Part shown: positions 24,244 through 32,941 of the stretch, one piece after another | Layout: every line of letters starts with the position of its first letter | Numbering within the stretch: position 1 is the first letter of the stretch | Source of the DNA: Methanocalculus chunghsingensis | GTDB lineage: Archaea; Halobacteriota; Methanomicrobia; Methanomicrobiales; Methanocorpusculaceae | Assembly: GCF_018132105.1 (NCBI RefSeq) | Contig: NZ_JWHL01000015.1 | Coordinates: 1-62,281, forward strand | Direction of reading: 5' to 3' | DNA: 62,281 nucleotides | The notes under the pieces: model-generated | What the model saw: only the letters and a program-made list of their open reading frames with translations | The model's database searches: none | What the model was told of the DNA's origin: nothing | Made by a program: the position numbers and the translations under genes

Positions 24244-24941
24244 CCGATCCTACCCACCGGCATCAGGTAAAGCGGGACCTCGCCGGCAGGGAGACCCATA
24301 ATCTCCTGTACCTCTCCTTCATCGAAAGCCCCGACCGCGACCGTTCCAAGGCCCCGGCTTGTTGCGATGAGGTAACAGTTCTGGGAGGCATGGCCTGCCT
24401 CAAGGAGGGTATATCGCTCTGCCCGGTCGCCATACCGGACCCGAAGCCGGTCATACACCCCGGAGATGACGAGGGTGGCCGGGGCATCGGCGATCGACTG
24501 CTGCCCCGTGGCGGCGACGGAGAGGGCGGCCCGGTGATCACCAACCGTAATCAGGGTGATCCGGTGGCCATCAGGGTAGTACCGGTATGTACCGGGGGCG
24601 ATCCCCTCGACATCACCGATGGCAACCGTCACCTCAAGCGGGTAGTGGGCACCTGCAGACGGGGCGGCCCGGTAGCCCCGGTTTGCGTCGGTGATCCCCT
24701 GGGCCGCCCAGAGGAGGGAGGAGAGATCGGCGGTACTGAGCGGTTCGCCCGTATAGGAGCGGATCGAGCGGCGGGCTGCTATCGCCTCCTCAAGAGAGAG
24801 GGGGCCCTCCAAATCCGGGGGAGGGAGGGTGATCGCATCGGAGAGGGAGGCGACGGGAGCCGGATCATCGGCAACACCGGTACAGAGGGGGATACAGGCA
24901 AGGATAGCAAGGAGGAGAAACAGCCGGATCATATCTCTCAC
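24240..24941 (-). CDS. Exported SagB-type nitroreductase-family oxidoreductase
   Basis: 233 residues with a signal peptide (FLLLAILACIPLCTGVA). The mature part carries the SagB/ThcOx nitroreductase pattern: LEEAIAARRSIRSYTGEPLS, LSSLLWAAQGITD, RAAPSAGAHYPLEV, and LEAGHASQNCYLIATSRGLG. These flavoproteins dehydrogenate azoline rings in peptide maturation or reduce small molecules. Export is less usual and raises the question of FMN delivery. It is first in an operon with the serine hydrolase. No peptide precursor or cyclodehydratase gene is seen nearby. Confidence 0.85.
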   Translation of the reverse strand: MRDMIRLFLLLAILACIPLCTGVADDPAPVASLSDAITLPPPDLEGPLSLEEAIAARRSIRSYTGEPLSTADLSSLLWAAQGITDANRGYRAAPSAGAHYPLEVTVAIGDVEGIAPGTYRYYPDGHRITLITVGDHRAALSVAATGQQSIADAPATLVISGVYDRLRVRYGDRAERYTLLEAGHASQNCYLIATSRGLGTVAVGAFDEGEVQEIMGLPAGEVPLYLMPVGRIG

Positions 24942-25014
24942 TCAGCATCCGGAATAAAAAGGATATGGGTTATCGGGAGAACCATTATTGTCTTCGTTTC
25001 ACTAAGTACATACC

Positions 25015-25485
25015 ATGGCAGAAGCAGAGAAACAGGGCTCCGTCCTCCTCCAGACGACGATGGGCGATATTACAATCGAACTCTTTGATGATATGCCGGT
25101 GACGGCAGGCAACTTTGCCAGCCTTGTGAAGAAGGGCTTCTATGATGGGATCATCTTCCACAGGGTCATCGCCGGATTCATGATCCAGGGCGGCGATCCG
25201 AAGGGAACCGGAACCGGGGGACCAGGATATACCATTAAGGACGAGTTCGCACCGGGCAGGAAGAATGTCAGGGGAACGATTGCAATGGCAAACGCAGGCC
25301 CGAACACCGGCGGAAGCCAGTTCTTTATCAATCTCGTTGATAATTCCCACCTCGACGGCAAGCACCCGGTCTTTGGGAAGGTCGTCAATGGGATCGATGT
25401 CGTCAACGCCATCGGCAAGACGAAGACCGGCAGGAACGACCGGCCCCAGACTGAAGTGAAGATCATCAAAGCATCGATGATCTAA
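25015..25485 (+). CDS. Cyclophilin-type peptidylprolyl isomerase
   Basis: 156 residues. Typical single-domain prokaryotic cyclophilin: ITIELFDDMPVTAGNFASLV, then FHRVIAGFMIQGGDPKGTG, then GTIAMANAGPNTGGSQFFIN, HLDGKHPVFGKVVNG. The catalytic Arg (FHR) and the QFF and F-G-K pocket residues are present. No signal peptide, so cytoplasmic. It catalyses cis-trans isomerisation of prolyl bonds during folding. The 73-bp gap to the SagB-like gene must contain divergent promoters. Its stop overlaps by four bases with the cooC-like gene on the other strand. Confidence 0.97.
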   Translation: MAEAEKQGSVLLQTTMGDITIELFDDMPVTAGNFASLVKKGFYDGIIFHRVIAGFMIQGGDPKGTGTGGPGYTIKDEFAPGRKNVRGTIAMANAGPNTGGSQFFINLVDNSHLDGKHPVFGKVVNGIDVVNAIGKTKTGRNDRPQTEVKIIKASMI

Positions 25486-26252
25486 GAACTATCCTTTTTT
25501 CCGCAGAGATCCGACAGTATCGTCAGCACAGACCCTGATCCGGGTCCATTTTCAGTATACGGTATCCGGTAGATGGCTGAGAAGGGGTGATCAGAACCGA
25601 GGATCGCAACCGCTGTTTCGTACTCCTCATCTGATCGAACCTTGTTGATGGCGAGCCGGAGATCCGAAATCCCGAGATCCGCTGCCAGTGCTGCCGTCCG
25701 GTATGCGGTCCGGATCGCCCGTTCCGTCGGTTCGGTGACGGCGATGAGATGAGAGAAGCCTTTCCCAAGACCACGGCCGAGATGCTCAAAGCCGGCCGGT
25801 GTATCCATCAGGACCGCTTCGTTCTCTTGTACTTTCACCTGCCTGACGATCCCCCGGATCAGGGAATTCTCCGGGCAGAGGCATCCGGTCCCTGCTGACT
25901 CGACCGTCCCCATCACTAAAAGCCGGATCCCGGATGGCGTCATGACACCGCACCGCGAGGCGACATCCGAGAGATCAGGGGTGAGGGAGATCACCCCGCC
26001 ACCCCCGATCTTCTCGCTGATATACCGGCGGTTCCTGGTGACCGGGGTGATCATGGACTGACTGCATCCGAGGGCATAGGCGAGATCCTCCTGTGGATCG
26101 GCATCGACGGCGAGGACTGAGAAGCCCGCATCGGTAAAAGAGGTGGCAAGGAGGGCAGTTATGGTCGTCTTTCCGACCCCCCCTTTTCCACTGACGATCA
26201 CCCGCAGCCCCGGCAGCGACCGTCTCCTCCGGATCCCCTGTTCAGATACCAA
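25482..26252 (-). CDS. cooC: CooC-type MinD/ParA-like ATPase
   Basis: 256 residues. Deviant Walker A VIVSGKGGVGKTTITALLAT, then VLAVDADPQEDLAYALG, a Cys-containing GTGCLCPENSLIRGIVRQ segment, and VLMDTPAGFEHLGRGLGKGF. These features match CooC, the ATPase that helps insert nickel into the active-site cluster of carbon monoxide dehydrogenase; the CxC motif can hold metal at a dimer interface. The start overlaps the end of cooS by 11 bases. Its genetic link makes maturation of that enzyme the obvious role. Confidence 0.9.
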   Translation of the reverse strand: MVSEQGIRRRRSLPGLRVIVSGKGGVGKTTITALLATSFTDAGFSVLAVDADPQEDLAYALGCSQSMITPVTRNRRYISEKIGGGGVISLTPDLSDVASRCGVMTPSGIRLLVMGTVESAGTGCLCPENSLIRGIVRQVKVQENEAVLMDTPAGFEHLGRGLGKGFSHLIAVTEPTERAIRTAYRTAALAADLGISDLRLAINKVRSDEEYETAVAILGSDHPFSAIYRIPYTENGPGSGSVLTILSDLCGKKDSS

Positions 26253-28209
26253 GCGCCTTCCTCTTCTCCTCGATATGGGCGATGATCAGTTCAGCCGCCT
26301 TCACCGGATCAGGCTCGACAGCAAACTTCGCCTTGACGATACCCTCAAGACCGTTCGTCAGGAGATCCACAACTGCCGGGCTGCCGCTGATATGCGGCAT
26401 CGGGCCAAGGACGGTATAGACACCTGATGCAACGAAGTACGACCCGATAGCAACCGCCTTCTGCGAGTACCACTCAGGAGCTGCCCCGGCGACAGGGAGC
26501 TGGTGGATCCCGACACCGAGGGTGTTGCCGAGTGCGGCAAGGAGGACAAGGATCCGTGAACAGTCCACACAGGAGCCCATATGCAGGACCGGCGGGATAC
26601 CAACCGCCTTACAGATCGATTTCAAGCCATCTCCTGCAAGGAACGCGGCATCCGGAGTGAGAAGTCCGGCTTTTCCGGAGGCGACGGCGGCACACCCGGT
26701 CTCAACGCAGAGAATATCATTTTTGATCAGTTCCTTTGAGAGGGTGACATGGCCGTAATCATGTTTGATCCTCGGGTTGTTGCAGCCGACGATCCCGACA
26801 GCCCCCCGGATCTTCCCGGCTGCTATCGCATCGACCAGCGGCTGAAGCGTTCCGCCGAGGGCGGCGGTGATCGCCTCAACCGAGAACCCGGCCTGAACGG
26901 CGACCGGTTTTCCGGGGATGAAGACCTTCTCGGGATCCCGGAGTTTGAAGTTATCAATCGCGGTCCTGACGATTGCTTCTGCAGTCTCCCGTGCAGTTGA
27001 GGGTTCAAACTCCATGTAGTAGGAGCCCGGAATCTTCGCCTTCGGGCTTGTCGAGATGATCTTTGTATGGAAGCAGCTCGCCGTCCTCGGAAGCGAAGGG
27101 AAGATACACTGGTAATCGACGACCATCGCCTCAAGGGCGCCTGTTGCGATGACCAGCTCCTGGTTGAAGTGGTTGCCGGCCATCGGGATTCCTTTTCGCA
27201 TCAGGAGCTCGTTTCCGGTGCAGCAGAGGCCGACAAGGTTGATCCCGGCTGCTCCGGCATCCCGGGCACGTTTCTGCATCGCCTCATCCTCTGCAGCATT
27301 GACGATCATCTCCGAGAGCATCGGGTTGTGGCCATGGAGCGAGATGTTGACCATATCCTCCTTAACGACGGCGAGGTTGATCTGCGACTCGCAGGGAACC
27401 GGGGTGCCGAAGAGGACATCGGATACCTCGGTTGCCATCATCGACCCGCCCCAGCCGTCGGCAAGGGCTGTCCTGAGACCATGGAGGAGTATATTGCCAT
27501 AATGAGCCCCGACACCCATCTGGATCCGATGCATCGCCTCGACGATCTCACGGTCGACACTCCGTGGCAGGATTCCGGTCTCCTCCCAGATGGCATGGGT
27601 GGCAGTCGGTGCCCGCCGGGTCAGTTCGATCTCACCTTTCACGGTGCCGAACTCTTCGAGGTACGCGAGTGCGAGATCATGGGCCACCTCGATCGCCTCA
27701 CGGTTGGTGGGGATATTATACTCTTCTGCGAGTGCAAAGAGCTTCTTCCGATCGGTGATCATATAGTCGTTCGTCTCCCCTTTACCGACAAGGAGGAGGG
27801 TCTCGACGATCTCACGGCCATGATCTGAGTGGGAGGCCGCCCCGGTTGCAAGGGTATCCAGCAGGTTGCGTGCGACGATCAGGTCGGCATCTGCGCCGCA
27901 GACACCCCGGTCACGGTTGCGCTCAGGGATGATCCGGCAGGGCCCCATTGTGCACCTGCTGCAGGAGAGGCCGGATGAGCACCATTTACATCTTGGATCC
28001 TGCATCTCGTCCCTGTCCCAGACGGTCTCGATCCACTCCTTCAGACAGTGTTCGACCGCCTTCATGGCGGTCTCATCGATCGTCCTCTCCAGGACCTTCT
28101 CCCGGATCACCTTCGGGTTCATCAGCGACATCTTCGCCCTGTCAAGGTCGCATGTCTCCATACGCTCCCCGATCAGCTGCGGTCTGACTTTCTTCTCTTC
28201 ACCTGACAC
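26242..28209 (-). CDS. cooS: Anaerobic Ni carbon monoxide dehydrogenase, catalytic subunit
   Basis: About 655 residues from the GTG at 28209, which has GAGGTG eight bases upstream; the frame also allows a start at 28218. The N-terminal Cys motifs for clusters D and B are clear (DPRCKWCSSGLSCSRCTMGP). Later conserved blocks carry C-cluster ligands: GNHFNQE region, AVGIVGCNNPRIKHDYGHV, VETGCAAVASGKAGLL and HMGSCVDCSRI. It oxidises CO to CO2, reducing ferredoxin-like carriers. It is the monofunctional CooS type rather than the CdhA of the acetyl-CoA synthase complex; no cdh genes lie here. It heads an operon with cooC. It may allow CO use or detoxification. Confidence 0.95.
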   Translation of the reverse strand: MSGEEKKVRPQLIGERMETCDLDRAKMSLMNPKVIREKVLERTIDETAMKAVEHCLKEWIETVWDRDEMQDPRCKWCSSGLSCSRCTMGPCRIIPERNRDRGVCGADADLIVARNLLDTLATGAASHSDHGREIVETLLLVGKGETNDYMITDRKKLFALAEEYNIPTNREAIEVAHDLALAYLEEFGTVKGEIELTRRAPTATHAIWEETGILPRSVDREIVEAMHRIQMGVGAHYGNILLHGLRTALADGWGGSMMATEVSDVLFGTPVPCESQINLAVVKEDMVNISLHGHNPMLSEMIVNAAEDEAMQKRARDAGAAGINLVGLCCTGNELLMRKGIPMAGNHFNQELVIATGALEAMVVDYQCIFPSLPRTASCFHTKIISTSPKAKIPGSYYMEFEPSTARETAEAIVRTAIDNFKLRDPEKVFIPGKPVAVQAGFSVEAITAALGGTLQPLVDAIAAGKIRGAVGIVGCNNPRIKHDYGHVTLSKELIKNDILCVETGCAAVASGKAGLLTPDAAFLAGDGLKSICKAVGIPPVLHMGSCVDCSRILVLLAALGNTLGVGIHQLPVAGAAPEWYSQKAVAIGSYFVASGVYTVLGPMPHISGSPAVVDLLTNGLEGIVKAKFAVEPDPVKAAELIIAHIEEKRKALGI

Positions 28210-28260
28210 TATCATCACCTCTTCAGAGTGGGGTACTCCACAGGAATCTCACTATCCTCG

Positions 28261-28272
28261 TATATTATAAAG
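28261..28272 (-). promoter_or_regulatory. TATA box of the cooS-cooC operon
   Basis: TATATTATAAAG on the + strand reads CTTTATAATATA towards cooS, about 45-55 bases before the start codon. The whole intergenic stretch 28255-28360 is AT-rich and must also carry the promoter of the divergent kinase gene. Confidence 0.5.
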
Positions 28273-28401
28273 ATTCTCCTTAACCCCCAAAATTTATTCA
28301 ATATTCTTCAATAATTCATCAATAATAAAATTTTTGTAATCCACAATACAAAACTGTATCAAAGATTGAGTGGAACAAGTAGATACTTCCGGGAGGTCTG
28401 C

Positions 28402-30111
28402 ATGATCCTCGAAACACTCCTGATAGCCTCCTGCCTTGTATCCGCTTTCATCACCTTCGGTCTTGGGATCTATGTCTATGCAAAAATCCCGGGTACAAAG
28501 ACCGCCATCATCTTTCTCGCTGCAATGGCAACTGCAACATACTGGGCACTCGGAGAGTTCTTCCTCTGGCAGGCCGCCAGTTATGAAGGGGTGCTCCTCT
28601 GGCTGAAGATCAGCTCGTTCTGGCCGGTCCTTGCTGTCCTTGCCGCCCACTTTATCCTGATATATACTGAACACCCCTTATCTGAGAGGAGAAAGATACC
28701 CCTCCTGCTTGCTCTCCTCTATCTCCCTGCCTCTGTTTTTTCCATACTGGGGAGCTTCACCGATACCATCTATACCGTTGTCTTCAATGGAGCACGGTGG
28801 ATATACCAGCCGGTACTCTCCGGACCTTTGTACATCACCTCTGCACTTTTTGTTATCGTCGTGATGATCCTGGCGGTGTACCTGATCGCCTCAGCATGGC
28901 TGGGAGCACCAAATGAACGTATCCGGCGACAGAACCGCCTCGTCTGTCTCGGACTGCTCGCTGCAATCGGCTTTGGGATGATCTCCGGATTAATCCTTCC
29001 GGTACTCGGTATCACAACCCCGAACTTCATCTTTATCGGACTTGCAATCTTCTCATGCTGCATCACCATTGCGATTGTCCGATACGGCCTCTTCACCCTG
29101 AAACCGGAGACCGCAGGACCGGAGATCATCCAGACGATGCCGGACGGGCTGTTGCTGGTGGATCCACAAGGCCTGATCATCTCGGCGAATAGTGCAGCAT
29201 ACGGGATCTTCGGGTCAGTCCCAGGCAGCCTTCCGGGAAAGAGTATCCGGATGATCCTTCCTGAGGATGTCTGTGCAACGATACGAATGCACGGCGGGCA
29301 GGGAGAGACGATTACAGACCTTGAGGCATATCCGGAGAATATCGGGGGGAAAGCCATCAGCATCGCAGCATCCGGGGCACAGGCCCCTGATGGCGAACCG
29401 GCAGGCTGCATCCTCATTATCCGGGATATTTCAGCACGAAAGGCGGCTGAAAGGGCCCTTCGGATTGCCAGTGAGAAGATCAGCTGGCTCACACGCCTCA
29501 CCCGGCACGATATCGCAAACGAGGTGACTGCCCTTGGCGGTTATCTTGAACTGCTCAAAGAAGAGGACGATTCAGAGAGACGCGAGTACTATCTCGGTCA
29601 GGCCGCCCGGAAAGTCGGAACCATCACCGGCCATCTCAGGTTCTCCCGTGAATACCAGGATATCGGGGCGTATGACCCGGAATGGCAGCCGGTTCAACCC
29701 CTGATCAAACGGGTTGCCGGAGATATCCGGATAGAGGGGATTGAGATGATAGAACATGTTGATCCGGTAACAATCTATGCAGATCGCCTCTTTATCAAAG
29801 TGATCCATACGTTGCTGGAAAATGCGATCCGCCATGGGGGTGCCATCACGACCATCACCATCTCAACCAGTGAACAGGAGGACGGGAGCCTCATCCTGGT
29901 AATCGAGGATGATGGCACCGGTATCCCGGATGAGGAGAAGGAGTTGATATTCCGGTACGGGTATGGGAAGAATACCGGGTTTGGGCTTGCATTTGCCCGT
30001 GACATCGCGGCGGTAACAGGGATCACCCTCATCGAAGACGGAGAGGAGGGGCGGGGAGCCCGCTTTGAGCTGATGATTCCAAAGCAGGGATGGAGACGAA
30101 CACAACCCTGA
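28402..30111 (+). CDS. 7TM-PAS sensor histidine kinase
   Basis: 569 residues from the ATG at 28402, which has GGGAGG six bases upstream. Residues about 1-230 hold seven hydrophobic helices of the kinase-N-terminal 7TM type (LLIASCLVSAFITFGLGIYV at the start). A PAS domain spans about 245-355 (IIQTMPDGLLLVDPQG). The H-box is LTRHDIANEVTALGGYLELL, followed by the N-box VIHTLLENAIRHGG, G1 DDGTGIPDEEK and G2 NTGFGLAFARDI. It autophosphorylates in response to an unknown membrane or cytoplasmic signal. No response regulator is adjacent. Divergent from cooS. Its C-terminal tail (TGITLIEDGEEGRGARFEL) is shared with three other kinases in the window. Confidence 0.9.
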   Translation: MILETLLIASCLVSAFITFGLGIYVYAKIPGTKTAIIFLAAMATATYWALGEFFLWQAASYEGVLLWLKISSFWPVLAVLAAHFILIYTEHPLSERRKIPLLLALLYLPASVFSILGSFTDTIYTVVFNGARWIYQPVLSGPLYITSALFVIVVMILAVYLIASAWLGAPNERIRRQNRLVCLGLLAAIGFGMISGLILPVLGITTPNFIFIGLAIFSCCITIAIVRYGLFTLKPETAGPEIIQTMPDGLLLVDPQGLIISANSAAYGIFGSVPGSLPGKSIRMILPEDVCATIRMHGGQGETITDLEAYPENIGGKAISIAASGAQAPDGEPAGCILIIRDISARKAAERALRIASEKISWLTRLTRHDIANEVTALGGYLELLKEEDDSERREYYLGQAARKVGTITGHLRFSREYQDIGAYDPEWQPVQPLIKRVAGDIRIEGIEMIEHVDPVTIYADRLFIKVIHTLLENAIRHGGAITTITISTSEQEDGSLILVIEDDGTGIPDEEKELIFRYGYGKNTGFGLAFARDIAAVTGITLIEDGEEGRGARFELMIPKQGWRRTQP

Positions 30112-30135
30112 ACAGAGTCGTGCCGATACGCCGTT

Positions 30136-30771
30136 TCAGGGATGGGTGCGTCCGAGACGCCGGCCTGCCTCCATCGCCTGATCCAGGAGGTCCGGGTGGT
30201 GCTTCACACCGCCTGCATCAAAGATGGAGAAGACCGCAACCTCATCGACAATCTCATACCCGAGAGCTTCAAGCGGGAGGCGGAGGGCGTCAAGGGCAAA
30301 TCCCATATCCTCCTTATGTTCCTGCTCGGCGATGGCGGCGATGACCGCCCGCCTTCCCTGCCCCGCAAGCCGACTCGACCATGGGCGTGGACGGGTATCA
30401 CCGAAGTCATAGAAGCAGTAGAGCCGGTCGATGAAGGCCTTCATCAATGCGGTGATATTGTAGTTATGTGTCGGGGAGACGAGGACGAGTGCATCGGACT
30501 GCTGGATGGAGGGGTACAACGGAGTGAAGCCATCCTGAAGGCCTGTGCAGATCTTGTCCTTCCGGCACCGTTCACAGCCGGTACATGATGAGAAATCGAT
30601 ATCCCTGAGGTATACCGGTTGTGTCTCCATCCTCGCGGCCTCTGCACCTTTGAGGATATAATGGAGGAGGATATCGGAGTTGCCGCCCTTTCTCGGGCTT
30701 CCGGAGATGCCAAGGACGGTATTGGGGGAGGTATTCCGGTTCATCCCTCCCGGTTTCTCGTCAGCAGTCAT
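30136..30771 (-). CDS. Iron-sulfur flavoprotein / NADPH-dependent FMN reductase
   Basis: 211 residues. Flavodoxin-like FMN site: VLGISGSPRKGGNSDILLHY and LVLVSPTHNYNITALMKAFI. A compact Cys motif, SSCTGCERCRKDKIC, matches the FeS motif of archaeal Isf-type flavoproteins, which pass electrons from ferredoxin to oxygen or peroxide. It ends with a typical helix (LLDQAMEAGRRLGRT). The start could be 30771 or the ATG at 30744. It overlaps the end of the upstream kinase gene (30768) by four bases, so redox and sensory genes are co-transcribed. Confidence 0.9.
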   Translation of the reverse strand: MTADEKPGGMNRNTSPNTVLGISGSPRKGGNSDILLHYILKGAEAARMETQPVYLRDIDFSSCTGCERCRKDKICTGLQDGFTPLYPSIQQSDALVLVSPTHNYNITALMKAFIDRLYCFYDFGDTRPRPWSSRLAGQGRRAVIAAIAEQEHKEDMGFALDALRLPLEALGYEIVDEVAVFSIFDAGGVKHHPDLLDQAMEAGRRLGRTHP

Positions 30772-32408
30772 CTCTTTACCGGTTGGACCCGGTATCTCCC
30801 TTCAGGAACCGTGATGACAAACCTCGCCCCCTCACCGTGGATGCCGTCCTCGATGATCGAGATCCCGGTGATCGCGAGGATCTCCCGGATCAGGAAGAGG
30901 CCAAGCCCGGTGTTCCCCCCAAACCCATGGTCGAAGATACGCTCCTTCTGCTCCTCCGGGATACCGATGCCGTCATCTGCAACGGTGATCAGAAGGTTTC
31001 CGTCGGTCTCCGCACAGGAGATGGAGATCCCGGTCACCTCTTTACCGTGCCGGATCGCGTTATCAAAGAGGTTCTCAAAGACCTTCGGGAGCATCGGATC
31101 GGCATAGACGATATACTCCCCGCAGGAGAGGGTGAGGGGGAGGCAGCAGGGGGGATAGATGATGGATGAGAGGGGCTGCCATACCGGTTCCTGGCTCCCG
31201 AGTTCCTGGTAGATCCGGGTAAACTCGATCTCGGAGTGGATCCGAAGAACCGCCGTCTCCATTGCAGCAAGATATCTCAGTATGGTCGGATCATCGGCCT
31301 CGAACCGTGCAAGCTCAATAGCGCTCTGTGCAACCGTGATCTGGTTGACGATATCATGGCGGGTGACACATGAGAGGAGGGAGAGCTTCCGGTTCGCCTC
31401 ACGGAGATCCATCTCCGCCCTCCTCCGGTTCGTGATCTCGTGGATGATGATGCACTGATCATCGGCACCGGTTCCGGCGAGGAGATACCTCCTGATCTCA
31501 AGGAGACGGCCATCCGGCATCTCATGCTCACGTACCTCCTCCCCAGGAGGAAAGGAGGGGATAACCTCGGAGATATCCTTCCCAATGGCAGATCCTGATT
31601 CGAGATATGTTGCGGATGCCCTGTTCTGGTAGATGATCGCCCCGGTCTCATCTGCGATCAGAATGCCATCCGGGAGGATATCAGGGATACTGCACTGCGT
31701 CCGGGGGAGGATGGTAAAGAGCCTGTACTTTACGGAGGCGAAGGTCAGGATACCCGCGACGAGGAGGAAGATGACCGGGGTTATCTGGAGGCCGGGGGCC
31801 GGGCCGAGCTTGGCGACATAGACACTGCTTGTCAGGATCGGAAGGAGGATGGCAAGGATCAGAAGCCCTATCTGCGGCCGGTAGAAGGAAGGATAATCCA
31901 ACCATGCCGCCAGAAGGAGGGAGAGGGAGAAACCGACGAGTGCCATCATATACAGAAAGGCGATCCAGAAGATCGGGCCGTATTCGTATATGAAGAGAAC
32001 AAAACCCCCAAGAGAATACGGTGAGATCGACGTATAGTACAGGGAATGGAGCGGGTTTGTAATCATCGCGAGATAGAAGAGGATCAGGGGGAGGGCGATG
32101 ACGAGGAGAGTGCTCCGGGTGAGATACCTGCTCCGGCCGGTATAGGAGAGGACGAAGAAGAGGAAGGAGGGGACGAGGATGAAGATCCCAAGATACTCAG
32201 CTGCGGTTGTAACGAGGTTTCCCCCGGCGGTTATGACCGCAAGTTCCAGTGCATACGCCAGCGCCCAGATCGATGCCCCGATGCAGATCCCCTGCAGAGG
32301 CAGGAGACCGGGGGTGTCAGGGAGGCGGCGGGTGAGAAGAAGGAGATAGAGGCCGAGGAGAAATGATCCCAGGTAGATGAGGATAAACGGGGAGTACTGG
32401 AGGATCAT
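30768..32408 (-). CDS. 7TM-PAS sensor histidine kinase
   Basis: 546 residues. Seven hydrophobic helices span about 1-230 (FILIYLGSFLLGLYLLLLTR at the start). A PAS domain spans about 238-340 (SIPDILPDGILIADETGAI), then H-box VTRHDIVNQITVAQSAIELA. ATPase motifs: FENLFDNAIRHG, ADDGIGIPEEQKERIFDHGF, NTGLGLFLIREILAITGI. Architecture matches the kinase at 28402, and the tail IIEDGIHGEGARFVITVPEG recurs in three other kinases here. It leads an operon with the iron-sulfur flavoprotein. Signal unknown; a membrane or redox signal would fit the partner. Confidence 0.9.
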   Translation of the reverse strand: MILQYSPFILIYLGSFLLGLYLLLLTRRLPDTPGLLPLQGICIGASIWALAYALELAVITAGGNLVTTAAEYLGIFILVPSFLFFVLSYTGRSRYLTRSTLLVIALPLILFYLAMITNPLHSLYYTSISPYSLGGFVLFIYEYGPIFWIAFLYMMALVGFSLSLLLAAWLDYPSFYRPQIGLLILAILLPILTSSVYVAKLGPAPGLQITPVIFLLVAGILTFASVKYRLFTILPRTQCSIPDILPDGILIADETGAIIYQNRASATYLESGSAIGKDISEVIPSFPPGEEVREHEMPDGRLLEIRRYLLAGTGADDQCIIIHEITNRRRAEMDLREANRKLSLLSCVTRHDIVNQITVAQSAIELARFEADDPTILRYLAAMETAVLRIHSEIEFTRIYQELGSQEPVWQPLSSIIYPPCCLPLTLSCGEYIVYADPMLPKVFENLFDNAIRHGKEVTGISISCAETDGNLLITVADDGIGIPEEQKERIFDHGFGGNTGLGLFLIREILAITGISIIEDGIHGEGARFVITVPEGRYRVQPVKR

Positions 32409-32470
32409 CGGAGGACACCGGAAAGTGGAACAATATTAACGTATGTAGACATAAATACAGTTCATTATTC

Positions 32471-32941
32471 ATGGCAGATGATTTTCGCGAAACCCAGTAC
32501 TTCCGCCACCCGCTGATCCTTGCGATCGTCGGGGGGACGGCTGCGGTAACATGGTATACCTTCATCACCGAAGTTCAGGAGCTCAAACCACTCCAGCTCT
32601 TCATCCTCGGAATGATCGGGATTATCGTTCCCCTTCTCTTTCTGACGCTCCGGCTTGAGACTCATGTCTCACCCGATGGGATCCGGTACCGGATGCCCCC
32701 GGTGGTCCGGAAGGAACGGACGATCACCTGGAGCGATCTCGAGGATGCTGACCTCACAACGGTCCGGCCGATCCGTGACTGCGGGGGATGGGGGGTACGG
32801 TTCTGCCGGGGGCAGGGGATCGCGTATCTCGTCAGCGGAACTGAGGTGCTCCGGTGTACGCTCCGGTCAGGCCAGAAGGTCCTCCTCGGAACAAAGAGGG
32901 GCGAAGAGATGATGGCGGCCGTGAAGGCGCATCAGAGATGA
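32471..32941 (+). CDS. Two-helix membrane protein with PH-like domain
   Basis: 156 residues. Two hydrophobic helices (about 15-35 and 43-60) are followed by a short beta-rich domain, LRLETHVSPDGIRYRMPPVV then RTITWSDLEDADLTTVRPIR and GIAYLVSGTEVLRCTLRSGQ. The last part (KVLLGTKRGEEMMAAVKAH) is typical of membrane-bound PH-like domains of bacterial and archaeal small proteins. Function unknown. Divergent from the kinase operon; its stop overlaps by ten bases with the convergent coiled-coil gene. Confidence 0.7.
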   Translation: MADDFRETQYFRHPLILAIVGGTAAVTWYTFITEVQELKPLQLFILGMIGIIVPLLFLTLRLETHVSPDGIRYRMPPVVRKERTITWSDLEDADLTTVRPIRDCGGWGVRFCRGQGIAYLVSGTEVLRCTLRSGQKVLLGTKRGEEMMAAVKAHQR

